Shown piece by piece: positions 22,730-33,159 of a stretch of 64,000 bases of DNA. Both the position numbers and the translations under genes were made by a program. The notes under the pieces are model-generated. The model was not told the origin of the DNA. It saw only the letters and a list, made by a program, of their open reading frames with translations, and ran no database searches. This DNA comes from Chromera velia. Taxonomy: Eukaryota > Sar > Chromeraceae. Position 1 is the first letter of the stretch; each line of letters opens with the position of its first letter. The stretch lies in NCBI GenBank assembly GCA_018398765.1, contig JAHBMJ010001328.1:27501-91500 (forward strand). Direction: 5' to 3'.

Positions 22730-24457
22730 CTAACAAAAACTAAGTTTAAGAAATGCCTGGAAGAAAGTCTAGCAGAGAGAGCTGGAGCGGAGCATGCTTA
22801 GAGATTTGAAGTGTCCAACGTGTTGAGATTCGTGATAACGAGAGGAAAAGACGTGTCGAAATTGTAAGAGAATGTCTCTTTCTTCTATTTAAGTTAAAGA
22901 AACAGAAACACTTTTCTTTTGTTCTGATCCTGCTTTTGACGTAGTCATACAAATCAGAACAGAGATCCATGATACATACCGGAAGGATTGCCGAAGTTCT
23001 GTTCTTTGCGGTGGTAGGTTTCACTTTCGGCCCCCCCTCCAACTCTTCTGCTACAATCCTGTTTCCTTTTCCGTCATTCATCTGCGGAGCGATGGAGTGT
23101 TTCGCCTTTGTGGGAGGAAGAGGGGAGAGTCGCCAGATCAACCCGGGGAGGGGTAAGGGCACTCCATCCTTCGTGTAGTTTTTCGGTTGGAAGGACACAC
23201 AGGAACTCTGTTTGACTTTCTGCAAGGGTTTTGGCATGAGAAAGGCGTACTTCGCGGGTCTTACCGCGCACACCCCTTCAAGTTGCAAAAGAATTCCCTG
23301 TCCCACGATATCTTTCTCTTCTTCTTCTTCTTCTTTTTCTGAGTCCATGACGTCGATTGAGATCACTTCAGAGATCGACTCCGAAGATACAGCGACATCC
23401 TCCGGGTGTTCAAAGGGTAGGTATGGAGGGGGAGAGGCCAGACCAGCGACATCCTCCGGGTGTTCAGGGGGTGGGTGTGGAGGGGGAGAGGCCAGACCAG
23501 CAACATCCTCCGGGTGTTCAGAGGGTAGGTGTGGAGGGGGAGAGGCCAGACCAGCGACATCCTCCGGGTGTTCAGGGGGTGGGTGTGGAGGGGGAGAGGC
23601 CAGATCAGCGACATCCTCCGGGTGTTCAGAGGGTGGGTGTGGAGGGGGAGAGGCCAGACCAGCGACATCCTCCGGGTGTTCAGGGGGTGGGTGTGGAGGG
23701 GGAGAGGCCAGACCAGCGATATCCTCCGGGTATTGAAAGGGTGGGTGTGGAGGGGGAGAGGCCAGACCAGCGACATCCTCCGGGTGTTCAGAGGGTCGGT
23801 GTGGAGGGGGAGAGGCCAAACCAGCAACAACCTCCGGGTGTGGAGAGGGTAGGAATGGAGGGGGAGAGGCGGAACCAGCTCTTTGAGATGTCACCATCGG
23901 CTTAGGAGCCCCCCCCCTGAATCCCTCTGCGCGTAGTTGGTCTTTTAGGGTGTTCATTCTTTTCTGCAGGGGACTGGGAGCCCCTCCGTTGAAACCTTTG
24001 GCACACAGCTTTGCCCTGAAGTCCTCGAGTTCTGCTTCTGTTCGTGATGACTCTCTTGCACTAGACACCCCTGCCAATGGACGTGGAGGTCCTCGAGGGC
24101 TCGACTGGGATTTGGGAGGGGGGGGGGTTTCTCTCCTGTCTGGGGGGGTTCTTGTGTTCTTTTCAAACCTGGGCACCTACACCTAGATGCCCATGCACCC
24201 ACCGTGAGGCTACACCAGTGTCTAGCCTTGGACTTGCCTTGGACGAGGGGGGGTTCGGACGTGACCATTGGATGGGGTTCCGACGTGACCAGTCACTACT
24301 TGGCCGAGCTGCCTGTCTGCTCTTTGTGCTAAAAAACATGGTGTTACTCTGCGTCTTCTCTTTGCGGCTTCTTCCTTTCTGTCTGCTTTTGTGGGTAGGG
24401 TGTGGAAGAAACCTGTGTACTTACGTTCATCGACGAGCCCTGCCAAAAGATAAACAT
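22730..24457 (-). CDS. Pro/His-rich protein with nine 18-residue repeats
   Basis: The long exon 24176-22980 encodes a protein whose centre is about nine copies of an 18-residue unit of the form PEDVAGLASPPPHPPPEH. Before the repeats are two copies of a helix-plus-motif unit: LEDFRAKLCAKGFNGGAPSP and LKDQLRAEGFRGGAPKP. After them come an acidic stretch and a Pro-rich, basic tail. The long frame has no upstream ATG of its own. A 33-bp first exon (24457-24425, MFIFWQGSSMN) ends at the strong donor AAC/GTAAGT and joins the acceptor GTGTAG in phase 0. At the 3' end the donor CCG/GTATGT at 22980 can join an acceptor at 22756, adding eight codons. Unspliced, the frame runs on to 22746. The product has no known domain. 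The repeats look disordered, and the role is unknown. Confidence 0.6.
23391..23860 (-). repeat. 54-bp coding minisatellite, about nine units
   Basis: Tandem 54-bp units, each with CATCCTCCGGGTGTTCAG and GTGGAGGGGGAGAGGCCAGA (plus strand), differ at a few positions only. The unit length is a multiple of three, so every copy keeps the frame of the surrounding minus-strand gene. The high similarity between copies points to recent expansion or homogenisation. Confidence 0.9.
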
Positions 24458-25313
24458 TCCAGGGGGAGAGTGGCTAAAGGTCTAGACGGCGGAGGTCTTG
24501 TGTGGTCAGGAGGGGAACGTAGATGGAACGGAGCCAATCTCAGAATTATGTATATATACATGCAGCTAATTAATGAAGTCTATACAAATTAAAAGGTCTG
24601 CATGCATGCATGCATCGATCTGATCTATATAGCTGTGCATGTATTATATAATATAAAAAGAGATTTTCGCGCTCGTAACGCGCGCGCACCCGCATGCATG
24701 CACATGTAGTCTCGAGCATGCATGCGAGCGCGCGTATGCATAAACATATATAAGCTCCTGCATGCCCTTGAATATTGGACGCACGATTTGGCTTGGCTTT
24801 GTATTATCACTTACTGTATTAGAATTCATTTTATTTTCTTTTTTTCATTTTTTTAATTTTAAAGGTAGATCCCTATTGTTTTTGCCCTATATAAAAGGTT
24901 TTGTCACGTGCGCGGTGTGCGCGAAAAAATGCAAAAACAAATGTATTTTACAAGTTATATATACATGGATTGTAATATCCCTACGGGACATGCCGTGGCC
25001 CCCAGGGGTGAGATAGGGTGAGAGCACTAAGAGGTGCGTCCATGATCGTGGTACATGCATGCAACAGGTTCCCTTTCCCATATTAATACATATTAATATA
25101 TGGTGCATGACAAAACCCTCAATCACGGTTGTTGGCTGCGCAAAGGCGTAGCCGCGGTATTTGTAAATGCTGTAGAGGGCCGGAGACGGCTGGACGGGCT
25201 TCAAGACGGTTGAAAAGAAGAAATAAGAAGAGCTTTGCTATTAGATACGTTTGCTAATAAGAAAATTAATGACGTACAAAGACTTCGCTAACACATGGTG
25301 TTAACGTGAATAA

Positions 25314-25559
25314 ACGTGAAACCTCCCTGAACTTAAGTGCTACTTAAAAAAATATAATCAAGATCATCTCTATCTACGGCATCTTTTTTCAAGAGACCAT
25401 CCACGCCTGCGGTGTAGACAATCAAGATACCGTCCAGATATGTGGCTTTGGTTTTCAAGACACCATAAATAATCTGTGCCTGCGGCACGGACTTTCAAGC
25501 TTATCCAAAAATCTGGTCTGAACTATCAAGTGGTAGTTACGTTCAGGGAGGTCAAACGT
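25314..25559. mobile_element. Candidate MITE with about 30-bp terminal inverted repeats
   Basis: The left end reads ACGTGAAACCTCCCTGAAC and the right end, on the reverse strand, reads ACGTTTGACCTCCCTGAAC. After these ends the arms diverge into partly matching sequence (TTAAGTGCTAC against GTAACTACCAC). The 246-bp interior has no open frame and contains two related TTTTCAAGA-x-ACCAT blocks. Size and structure fit a miniature inverted-repeat element. Confidence 0.5.
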
Positions 25560-26099
25560 AAAAGAAAAAATGAAATTGTAACTGCAGCAATACATTACTG
25601 ATAAAACTTTAACAACTTATTTTTGCTTATAAAAAAAAAAAAAATCACAGTGCTCCCTGCTTACATCTACTCACATTTTTATTTTTTATTTACGGAGTCA
25701 ATATATAGGTCTTTTATATACAGATACACATGCTGTAATATTTCTTTCATTTACTTTCATTTATATTTTAGCGATTCTAGTAGTAGTATAATAGCATATA
25801 TAGTAGCCAAATATTATATACGCCTTTTATTATCAACTTGCTCTTTTAAATCATCTAGCTGTGACTGAGACTGTGAGCTAGTCTATAAAATGTTTGAATA
25901 CAACATTATATAAGTCCTAAACTACACGCTTTCTAGTTGCTGTAGTTGATTGTGTTCAGTTACTCACTCACCAACATACTTAGTCACTAACTCACTGAGT
26001 CATTCTTGCTTTCTTTACTAATTCACTTACTCACTGTCTCACTTGTTCACTCACTTACTCCCTCATTTTCCCTGTCTCTCTTCAATCACTCACCCATAT

Positions 26100-27540
26100 A
26101 CCCAAAGTTAACGGCTTCCATTAAAACTCTCACATCCACATGCCCAAACGGCTTTTGTTCACACACTCGCTCTCTCTGTCTCTCTTTATTTATTTCTATT
26201 TACCCACACTGTCAGGCCCTAGCGGCTTGAAGTTCTATTTATACACTGAGTCTCATTTTCTCTTAGTGACAGGCTGTCTCTATTCATTCAGGTACCCACA
26301 TGCCCATGCAAATATCTTCTGCTGACATGCTTGTGCGAGTCCTTGTCCCTCTTCATTCACCCACACGCCTAACCGGCTCCTGTTCACCTAGCCTATTCAT
26401 ACCGGTTCACACACTCGCTTTCCTTATCTGTGTTCATGCACCTACACCATCGTGATGCCCCAAACGGCTTCTGTTTACACACTTGCTCTCCATGTCTCTC
26501 TTCATTATTCTTCATTGATTCACTGCATGAGGCCCAAGCGGCTTCTGTTCACACACTCGCTCTCTTTGTATCTCCTTATCTCTCTTCATTCACCCACACG
26601 CCCAAACGGCTTCTGTTTACACACTCAGTCTCCCTGTCTCTCTTAATTTATCAGCAGGCCCAAGCGGCTTCTGTTTACGCACTTGATATCTCTTCATTCA
26701 TCCACAAGCCTAACCATAGGCCCGAGCGGCTTTTGTTCAATGACACATAATTGATCCCTCTTCATTCATCTATGGGCCCAAACGGCTCCTATTCCTAGCT
26801 TCTGTTCACACACTCATTCTCTTTATCTCTTTTTCTTCGCCTGTACGCCCAACCGGCTTCTGTTCAGTGACATACACTCGCTCTCCTTGTATCTCCTTGT
26901 CTCCCTTCATTCACCCATACGCCCAAGCAGCTTCTGTTCACACACTCGCTCTCCTTGTATCTCCTTGTCTCCCTTCATTCACCTACATACCCAAGCGGCT
27001 TCTGTTCACACACTTACTCTCTTTGTATCTCCTTGTCTCCCTTCATTCACCCACATGCCCAAACGGCTTCTGTTCACACACTCGTTCTCCCTGTCTCTCT
27101 TCACTCATCCATAGGCCCAAGCGGCTTCTGTATGTTTTTGTTCACACACTTGATCTCTCTTCATTCATCCACAGGCCTAACCAGCAGCCTAAACAGCTTT
27201 TCTTCAATGACACACAATTGATGTCTCTTCATTTATCTATGGGCCCAAGCAGGTTCTGTTCATACACTCGTTCTCCTTATCTTACCCGCACGCCCAAACG
27301 GCTTCTGTTCACAAACTCATACATACTCATAAACACGCTTGCTCTCTCCGTCTCTCTTCATTCATCCACCTGCAAGCCTAAGCGGATTCTGTTACTGCAC
27401 ACACTTCCTTTCCATACCCCTCTTTCTCCATGCACCCGCATGCCCAAACATTCTCCCACACGCCCAAATGGCTTCTGTTCACACACTTGCTTACCTAGCT
27501 TTATCTACAGGCCCAAACGGCTTCTGTTCATATCTCTCCC
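26100..27540. repeat. Degenerate minisatellite, about 70-bp unit, about 20 copies
   Basis: The unit is roughly CCCAAGCGGCTTCTGTTCAC, then ACACTCGCTCTCCCTGTCTC and TCTTCATTCACCCACAYG. The CGGCTTCTGTT core recurs about 20 times between 26110 and 27520, at spacings of roughly 50-90 bp. Copies are diverged in length and sequence. A plus-strand frame runs through part of it (26867-27577), but this follows from the repeat rather than being evidence of a gene. Confidence 0.85.
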
Positions 27541-28329
27541 TCTTGAACTCAACAAGCGCTGGACCGATACGTGGTGAGCCTCTCCACAACATTTCAAAGC
27601 GAATACTACAGCATCCACAGTGATACACACTATATATAAACAGTATTTTACGTCCCAAATCTTCAAGTGAAGGTAGAAGGAAGTCAAGAAACCAGGTGCT
27701 AAAGAATGATAAGAGGGGCTGAGTAGAGAGAAAGAAGACGGGCAAAAAGAGGTTTCTATAGATCAAATTAACCGTTTTTCCTCTTTGTTAAGCGCACTCA
27801 GTTGTGGTGCGGCTTACTCCTGACTTTGTAAGGCGGCATGTCTTAACTTGCTACTGAGCTTGGTAGCATAGTCAAACAACGGAGCAATTCAGAACAGCTT
27901 CACTTAGACGGTGTGCTTTATCGCCTTCCTCAAAAACTACACAGATGATCGAATCTACGTACAATTCCCCTCCATGTGTGTTTTTGTATATGTACCGATA
28001 CATCAAGGTTAGACAAAAGGTGCATGTTCGCCATGCATGCGCTGTACATGCAGTTGCCGGAAAGCGCGGGTCCCGAAAGGCAAATGTAACCCGATTTATT
28101 GGTAATTCGACTTTTTTTTTTCCATAGGTGCGGCTAAGGGCCTTAACAGATACCATGGCCGGGGGCCACGGCACAATGAGGGGCGGGTGGGTGGTGCGCC
28201 GTGGCAAAGTTGACCACAGAGAGGTCTCAAAACGTGCGTCCAATATTCAAGGGCAGGGGCTTATATATATATGCGCATATGCAATATATGCCGAATTGAA
28301 AAAACATTCGATCCGATCGACCGCTCTCT

Positions 28330-30060
28330 CAACGTCATTCTTCCTTCACGTCCAGCACTTGCTTCGCTTTTAGAACTCCGCTTTGCTTCTCGGAGGCCAA
28401 ACACTCAAATTTGGGTAGGTGGAGCTGTGGACCATAGGAGACGGGAGGAGCCTTTACGTGTTGCTTCTTCTCCTGCCTCTGTGCTCTCTGCTTCCCCTTC
28501 GTTTTTCCGACTTTCCGCGCACCCTCTAGCTCGGTTGGTACAAGGCCAGGATAGAAACGCTGGTCGGAATAGGAACAGTTGGGCCCCGAGGGCTCTCGGT
28601 CTGCTTTCTTTAATTCGGGCGACTGCTTGTGGCCTTGCCTTCGGTGTCGCTTTCCCCCCCGACCTCGTCCACCTCCCCGGTGCCAGAGGTCGGATCGAAG
28701 CTCCCTCTGATTCCGTCTTATTCTCTTCATCTTTGCGGTGTTCCCTCACTTTCTCTGACGTCTCGTATGGGTCCCTTGCTCCTTCCATTCCTCTGCCGTC
28801 TCGTGTGGGTCTCTGGTTCCTTTCATTCCTCTGCCGTCTCGTATGGGTCCCCGGTTCCAGCTACAGATCCAGAGTGTGCATGATCGGTTGGAGGGTAGCA
28901 CCACAAAGAGTTGATTCTGCCCTCCAAGTGCGTGAATGCTATCGGAGACGGTCTCAGTGTGGCTGCTGCTGCTGGGTATGCCTTCGGTCACCGGCTGCTA
29001 ACTCCACGGAGTCTGGAAAGGGGAGAGACAGAACTCCAACGAATCTGAACCGCACTGAGAGGGCACCAGAAAGAGCAGTTGGAGAAGTTCACATTGTTCC
29101 GATGGACGCTCGTCCTTTCCGCGGTGTATGGAAGTAGCTGACCAACAAAGCCATTGTTGTAGAAATGCGGTTGCTTTCTGCTATGATGGGTGAGCGTGCG
29201 TATGGGAAGCGGGGAGACGCTAAGCGAACCGCCCTCCCTTGTCCGGGCGCACTGCCGCTGTGCTTCCCCTTCATGTCATGTTCCGCCTTTCCCGTTTCTG
29301 TGCCGCTGCTCTGCACGACTTGGCCGGAAAGCAGAGAAAAGAGCTCCTTCTTCACTTGGAAGTCTGTGAGCTGGTGGTAAAGCGGTGTGTGCTGCTTGTC
29401 GACCTACTCTGTCCCTCTCTGCCAGGCATAAATCAAAATGCCCAAAGTGGGGAGGGGGGGGGCAGGTCGGCTTCCTGAGGGAAGGAACGTCCCCTATGCA
29501 GGAGACGGGAGCGAAATTCATCCACGTTGCAGCGAACGCTGCTGACGGCCGGGGGGTCGTAGACTCTCTGTGGATTAGAGCGATCGAGGACTCGTACCGC
29601 TGAGTCCGAGACGCCGGCGGCGGCGTTTGTTGGAGAGCGGGGGGGGCGGAAGGAAACGACTGCTGCTGTCGGTGTTCAGGGCCCCGCCACTTCCGAGTCC
29701 TGGCTGCTTTCCACCTTTCGGTCTTCTGCTTGCTCACGCCGAGGGGTCCTTGAACCTGACGAGCCTTTTACAGGCACACCCGCATCTCTCGCAGTCTCCC
29801 AGCACCCTCTTGCAGACTTGGAGGCGAGAAGCTTGGAGGAGTCTCCGGCGGGAAGTAGAGGAGCTTGGCGGAACGCAGTGCGTGCCCCCTCACACACACG
29901 AGTTCGGCCTCGGCTGTCGGGGGCAATACGGGTGGACTGAAGGGGACGCAGCGATTGCAGAGGTCTTTGTTTCTTTGGGTGCGTCTGCTGTCCTCTGGGA
30001 GAGCGATTCGAGCGGATCTTCTTTCGAGTTTTGGCTGCGGCCCTAGGGACGCGGGGGAAC
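28330..30060. other. GC-rich coding-like island, no clear gene model
   Basis: This 1.7-kb block is GC-rich inside AT-rich DNA and has long open frames on both strands. Minus strand 28335-28730 encodes a charged frame (QSPELKKADREPSGPNCSYS) and 28405-28991 a frame with repeated RDPHET/RDPYET units. Plus strand 29460-29603 (VGFLREGTSPMQETGAKFIH) and 29627-30046 (EGDAAIAEVFVSLGASAVLW) also look protein-like. No single frame with matching splice sites links them. It may be a decayed gene or transposon coding region. Bases 28775-28860 hold three tandem copies of a CTCTGCCGTCTCGTRTGGGT block. Confidence 0.3.
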
Positions 30061-30131
30061 GGGGGGCCGTATTATGTTTCCGTGCCTGTGACGTGAAACA
30101 AAATAAGAGGCTGTGAAAGCTACCAGGAAAG

Positions 30132-30188
<57 letters not shown>

Positions 30189-30689
30189 CGGGCCTAGTGA
30201 CGGGCCCGGACGTAAGCATGGCACCAGGAATAACATATAACACTTTAAGATTCCAGTATGTTTCGAACTGAAAAAACCGAAAAATATGTGTTTGGTTTTT
30301 TTGTGGTGCGTAAAGAGTGTACTGCCAAATATGGTAGTAAATATGTTTTATAAGCACTAGTTTAAGCAACCTTCTACACTGTCCGCATAAGAGTAAGAGC
30401 TCTAGAAAAGTAACGAGGTGGCCGTCAGGCCGCCGAGTTACGGTTTTTTAGTAATTGAAGCTTTAAAATGGTGAATTACGGAAAAACAGTAACGCAGCCC
30501 GCTAATAGTAGCCTAATATACGATTATTCAGTTACCTCTATTAAATACTAGGAAAAAGACTGAATTCAATCTGTGTAAAACGTGCTTTTCAACATCTATC
30601 GCTACTTTTATATTCAAAAGTTTGATAAAACATACAAAAGATCAACCCTGCAAGCCGTTTCCATCCCCCCCTCTTCCCTTGTAGTCTTC

Positions 30690-30837
30690 TTAACTGCTGG
30701 CTTTAGCCTTTGCCTTGCCTTTTGGCCTTCCTCTGCCCTTCGCCTTTACCTTGGCGGCAGAGGGCTGCTTTGAGAAAGACGAACTCGAAGATGCCCCCCC
30801 TGATTTAGCTACTAGCCCTGCAGAAACAGCTCGCTCT
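30690..30837 (-). other. Exon-like fragment with AT-hook-type basic tail
   Basis: After the acceptor GCGAACTGCAG at 30838 the frame reads GLVAKSGGASSSSSFSKQPS and then a Lys/Arg-rich tail containing KGRGRPKGKAKAK, ending at TAA (30690). The GRGRPKGK core resembles an AT-hook, a minor-groove DNA-binding motif. No upstream exon could be placed with confidence. It lies inside an inverted-repeat element, so it may be the last exon of a transposon gene or of a captured gene. Confidence 0.35.
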
Positions 30838-30869
30838 CTGCAGTTCGCAAAGAGAGGGTGCAGTTCGCA

Positions 30870-30919
30870 ACACACACAGACACACACAGTCATACAAACG
30901 CACACACATACACACATAT

Positions 30920-30952
<33 letters not shown>

Positions 30953-30986
30953 TACATACAAACACATACACACACATATACACACA

Positions 30987-31020
<34 letters not shown>
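30870..31020. repeat. (CA)n microsatellite
   Basis: About 150 bp of CA dinucleotides broken by ACATA and ACAGA variants, inside the 30.4-31.5 kb element. Confidence 0.9.
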
Positions 31021-31022
<2 letters not shown>

Positions 31023-31495
31023 GAAACGGTGTTGCATCGCAGAGAAGTGACTCATCTGCAGACCACAAGGTTGTTGGCATCTCTTGCTTTGGCCTCTGCT
31101 TTCATACTACTGAGCATGGAAATGCAGATACATACTATTAGTCAAAAGATTAACAGCAGCTTAACAAGATCACACCTCATCGGTTGGCAATGATTAAGTG
31201 GCTCCTTTGCCTTACCGGTCTTGGAGTCAATACAATCATTCGCTTGTCTCCAATCATGTTTTTGCATGTATGCGTGTATGCACATGCATGACTGAATTGT
31301 ATGCAAGATGCACTGTATGAAGAACTGCGCGAGATTAATTTCTATGCCGGGGCCCTATGTTGGCCCCACAACGCCCGAATTACACTTTTTCTGCATAATA
31401 AAAAATTGGTGCCGAAGGCGCTAAGTCATAATGGAAAAAGTCGTAATCCGTAATTTCCTCACAGACCCTCATCGTAACCCTTATGCGGACGGTGT

Positions 31496-32729
31496 ATAGT
31501 GACCATGTTTAATTTGATTATATTTGATTTGATTTGATTTGATTTGAGCTTCAACCTCAAATATTTGATATTTGAGGTAAGATTTGAGGTTAACCTCTTA
31601 GGGTTCCTCACTGAGTCACTGACTTACTGTCACTCTGATCATTTTTTTTATAACAATAGTTATCAGAACATTTCTGATGTGTGTTTCAAAAATTTAAAAA
31701 AATATATATAAAATTATAACTTATCAGTTCCGTAAAAAAAATATGCCTGTGTGGCAGTGTATATACACTAGTCACTGAGACTCACTCTAGTACTAATAGA
31801 GATTAAGAACGTAAAATTGATAGATTTAAAATTGCATATAACTTTTTGTTGATACGATAAAGTTAGAGCACATACCAAAATTGAGGTGACAATCACTCAG
31901 CTTTATAGCACTTCCTTTTCCTCTTCTTCATGATCACTTTCTTCAATATGAATCGAATCGATCGGTGGTGGGAGCTGCTGAGAGCTTTTTCTCTGGCTTT
32001 TCGGCTTTTCAGGAGTGGGTGCTCCTGGGCTTCTATTCAGTTGCGGAGAGATGACAACGGGGTGAGACGGAGAACCGCGCACACGTTTGCTATTGCTGTT
32101 GGTGTTGGAACCATCCTGTTTCTGGGTAGCTAAGTATCTAGAGTTGGTAAGTTCGGCTACCCTCTGTACCGCGCCAGGGCTGATAACAAGCCCTTTGTAT
32201 TAGAGATGAATATATAGAGGTCGGTAGCCTTCCCCACCCGGAGTGATGACTTTCTCAGGACCCAGCTCTAAAAACAAATGCCTCGTTCTTCCCGTTCGAC
32301 CCTGTTGGATTGTGTGACATGTCTTTACGGGGTGTAAAATGTTTGCAGACGCTCAAAAAGGGGGCCGTAAAAGATGTTCCAGCACCAGAAAAGTCAACAC
32401 AGCTGTTCGGGAAAACGTTCAGCTGATCGGTTTACCTCTGCATGAAGTAAAAGGGGGTGAAACATCAATTTCAGTGCAGCTCAAAACGTTTTTTTTTTGA
32501 GAGCAAACCATCAAGATTTAGGTTTTTTCATTTGAATCAGCATGCGTGACGGATCGGTACTTGCAAAAGTTTTTTCGGGACCTTCATATTTGAGGTTGAA
32601 AGTCATATTAATCAAATATTTGATAGTATTTGATAGGTTTTTAAATACTAGGTGCTCCCTGACTGGATATTTGATTTGAGCTTAAGCCCTACCTCAAATC
32701 AAATCAAATCAAACATGGTCACTAACGGT
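31496..32729. mobile_element. 1.2-kb element with ATTTG-rich inverted ends
   Basis: The left end is TAGTGACCATGTTTAATTTG followed by four ATTTG repeats. The right end is the reverse complement, with CAAATCAAATCAAACATGGT and CACTA at about 32700-32729. Subterminal TTGAGCTT and CCTCAAATAT blocks are also inverted. The interior is more GC-rich and contains minus-strand exon-like frames. The left end touches the right end of the neighbouring 30.4-31.5 kb element. Confidence 0.45.
31894..32121 (-). other. Exon-like frame with acidic tail inside an inverted-repeat element
   Basis: Following the acceptor TTAGCTACCCAG, 75 codons are open to a TGA. They encode a Ser/Pro/Asn-rich segment (SNSKRVRGSPSHPVVISPQL) and an acidic end with SIHIEESDHEEEKRK. 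There is no ATG, so this would be a last exon. Further upstream on the same strand (about 32215-32360) another open frame contains HLFLELGPEKVITPGGEGY before a stop. It may derive from a transposon-borne gene; no family is recognised. Confidence 0.3.
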
Positions 32730-32864
32730 ATATTTGAACCCCCTAGGCAACTCCCCTTGAATGCCATTGTTTCTCATGTGTTTAATGTTCAAAAATTTTT
32801 ATTTTCTAGTTGATTTTTGTCTAGTTTTTTTTTTCTATTTTAGATTCTTAAATGTGCTTACGCC

Positions 32865-32975
32865 TATACCCACTGGTATGCCTACCGGCAGAAAGGTGAC
32901 CTAACGTATACGAGATGGTACGACCTCGCCTAGGACCTTGCCTCTTTGACATAATGCTTCATATGATTTACTAGT
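32865..32975 (+). repeat. Dispersed repeat, copy 2 (partner at 19.1 kb)
   Basis: The copy contains CGCCTATACCC, GGCAGAAAGGTGACCTAACG, a short insertion relative to copy 1, then TACGACCTCGCC, CTTTGACATAATG and CTTCATATG. Order and orientation match the 19.1-kb copy. Confidence 0.6.
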
Positions 32976-33159
32976 CATGCAAATCAAGATCTCTAAATGA
33001 AATTAAGACGCTAGGAACGTTTTCCCACCCAAAAACGAAAAAAGGCTGGGCCGGGGCCTGGTGTGGTTTTCTATGTAATTTTCAAAACTAGCTTAAGAAA
33101 AAAAAGGATTTTAATTTTTTATATAGGCCAAGCTAGAGGCCACGGTCACCCCAACCATA

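Larger units (their letters stand above)
24742..28276. mobile_element. Possible 3.5-kb inverted-repeat element enclosing a minisatellite
   Basis: A 23-bp sequence at 24763-24785 (TGCCCTTGAATATTGGACGC and 3 more bases) is repeated exactly as its reverse complement at 28233-28255. Both arms continue outward into TATATAAGC-like sequence. A second inverted pair, TGCCGTGGCCCCC at 24991 and its complement at 28161, lies inside. Between the arms are a small inverted-repeat element, AT-rich DNA and a 1.4-kb minisatellite. I see no transposase. The arms suggest a non-autonomous DNA element, but two independent insertions in opposite orientation would look the same. Confidence 0.4.
30374..31500. mobile_element. 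1.1-kb element with terminal inverted repeats
   Basis: The left end reads CTACACTGTCCGCATAAG at 30374. The right end, at 31479-31500, reads CCCTTATGCGGACGGTGTAT, its near-exact reverse complement (GTCCGCATAAG identical, two or three differences outside). Just inside the left arm lies an imperfect hairpin (GTAACGAGGTGGCC ... GGCCGCCGAGTTAC, 30411-30445). The element contains a (CA)n tract and one exon-like minus-strand frame. It abuts a second inverted-repeat element at its right end. Confidence 0.45.

Noticed and set aside
23391-23860. CRISPR-like regular repeat
   Set aside because: The 54-bp units are contiguous, in frame with a coding exon and have no spacers.
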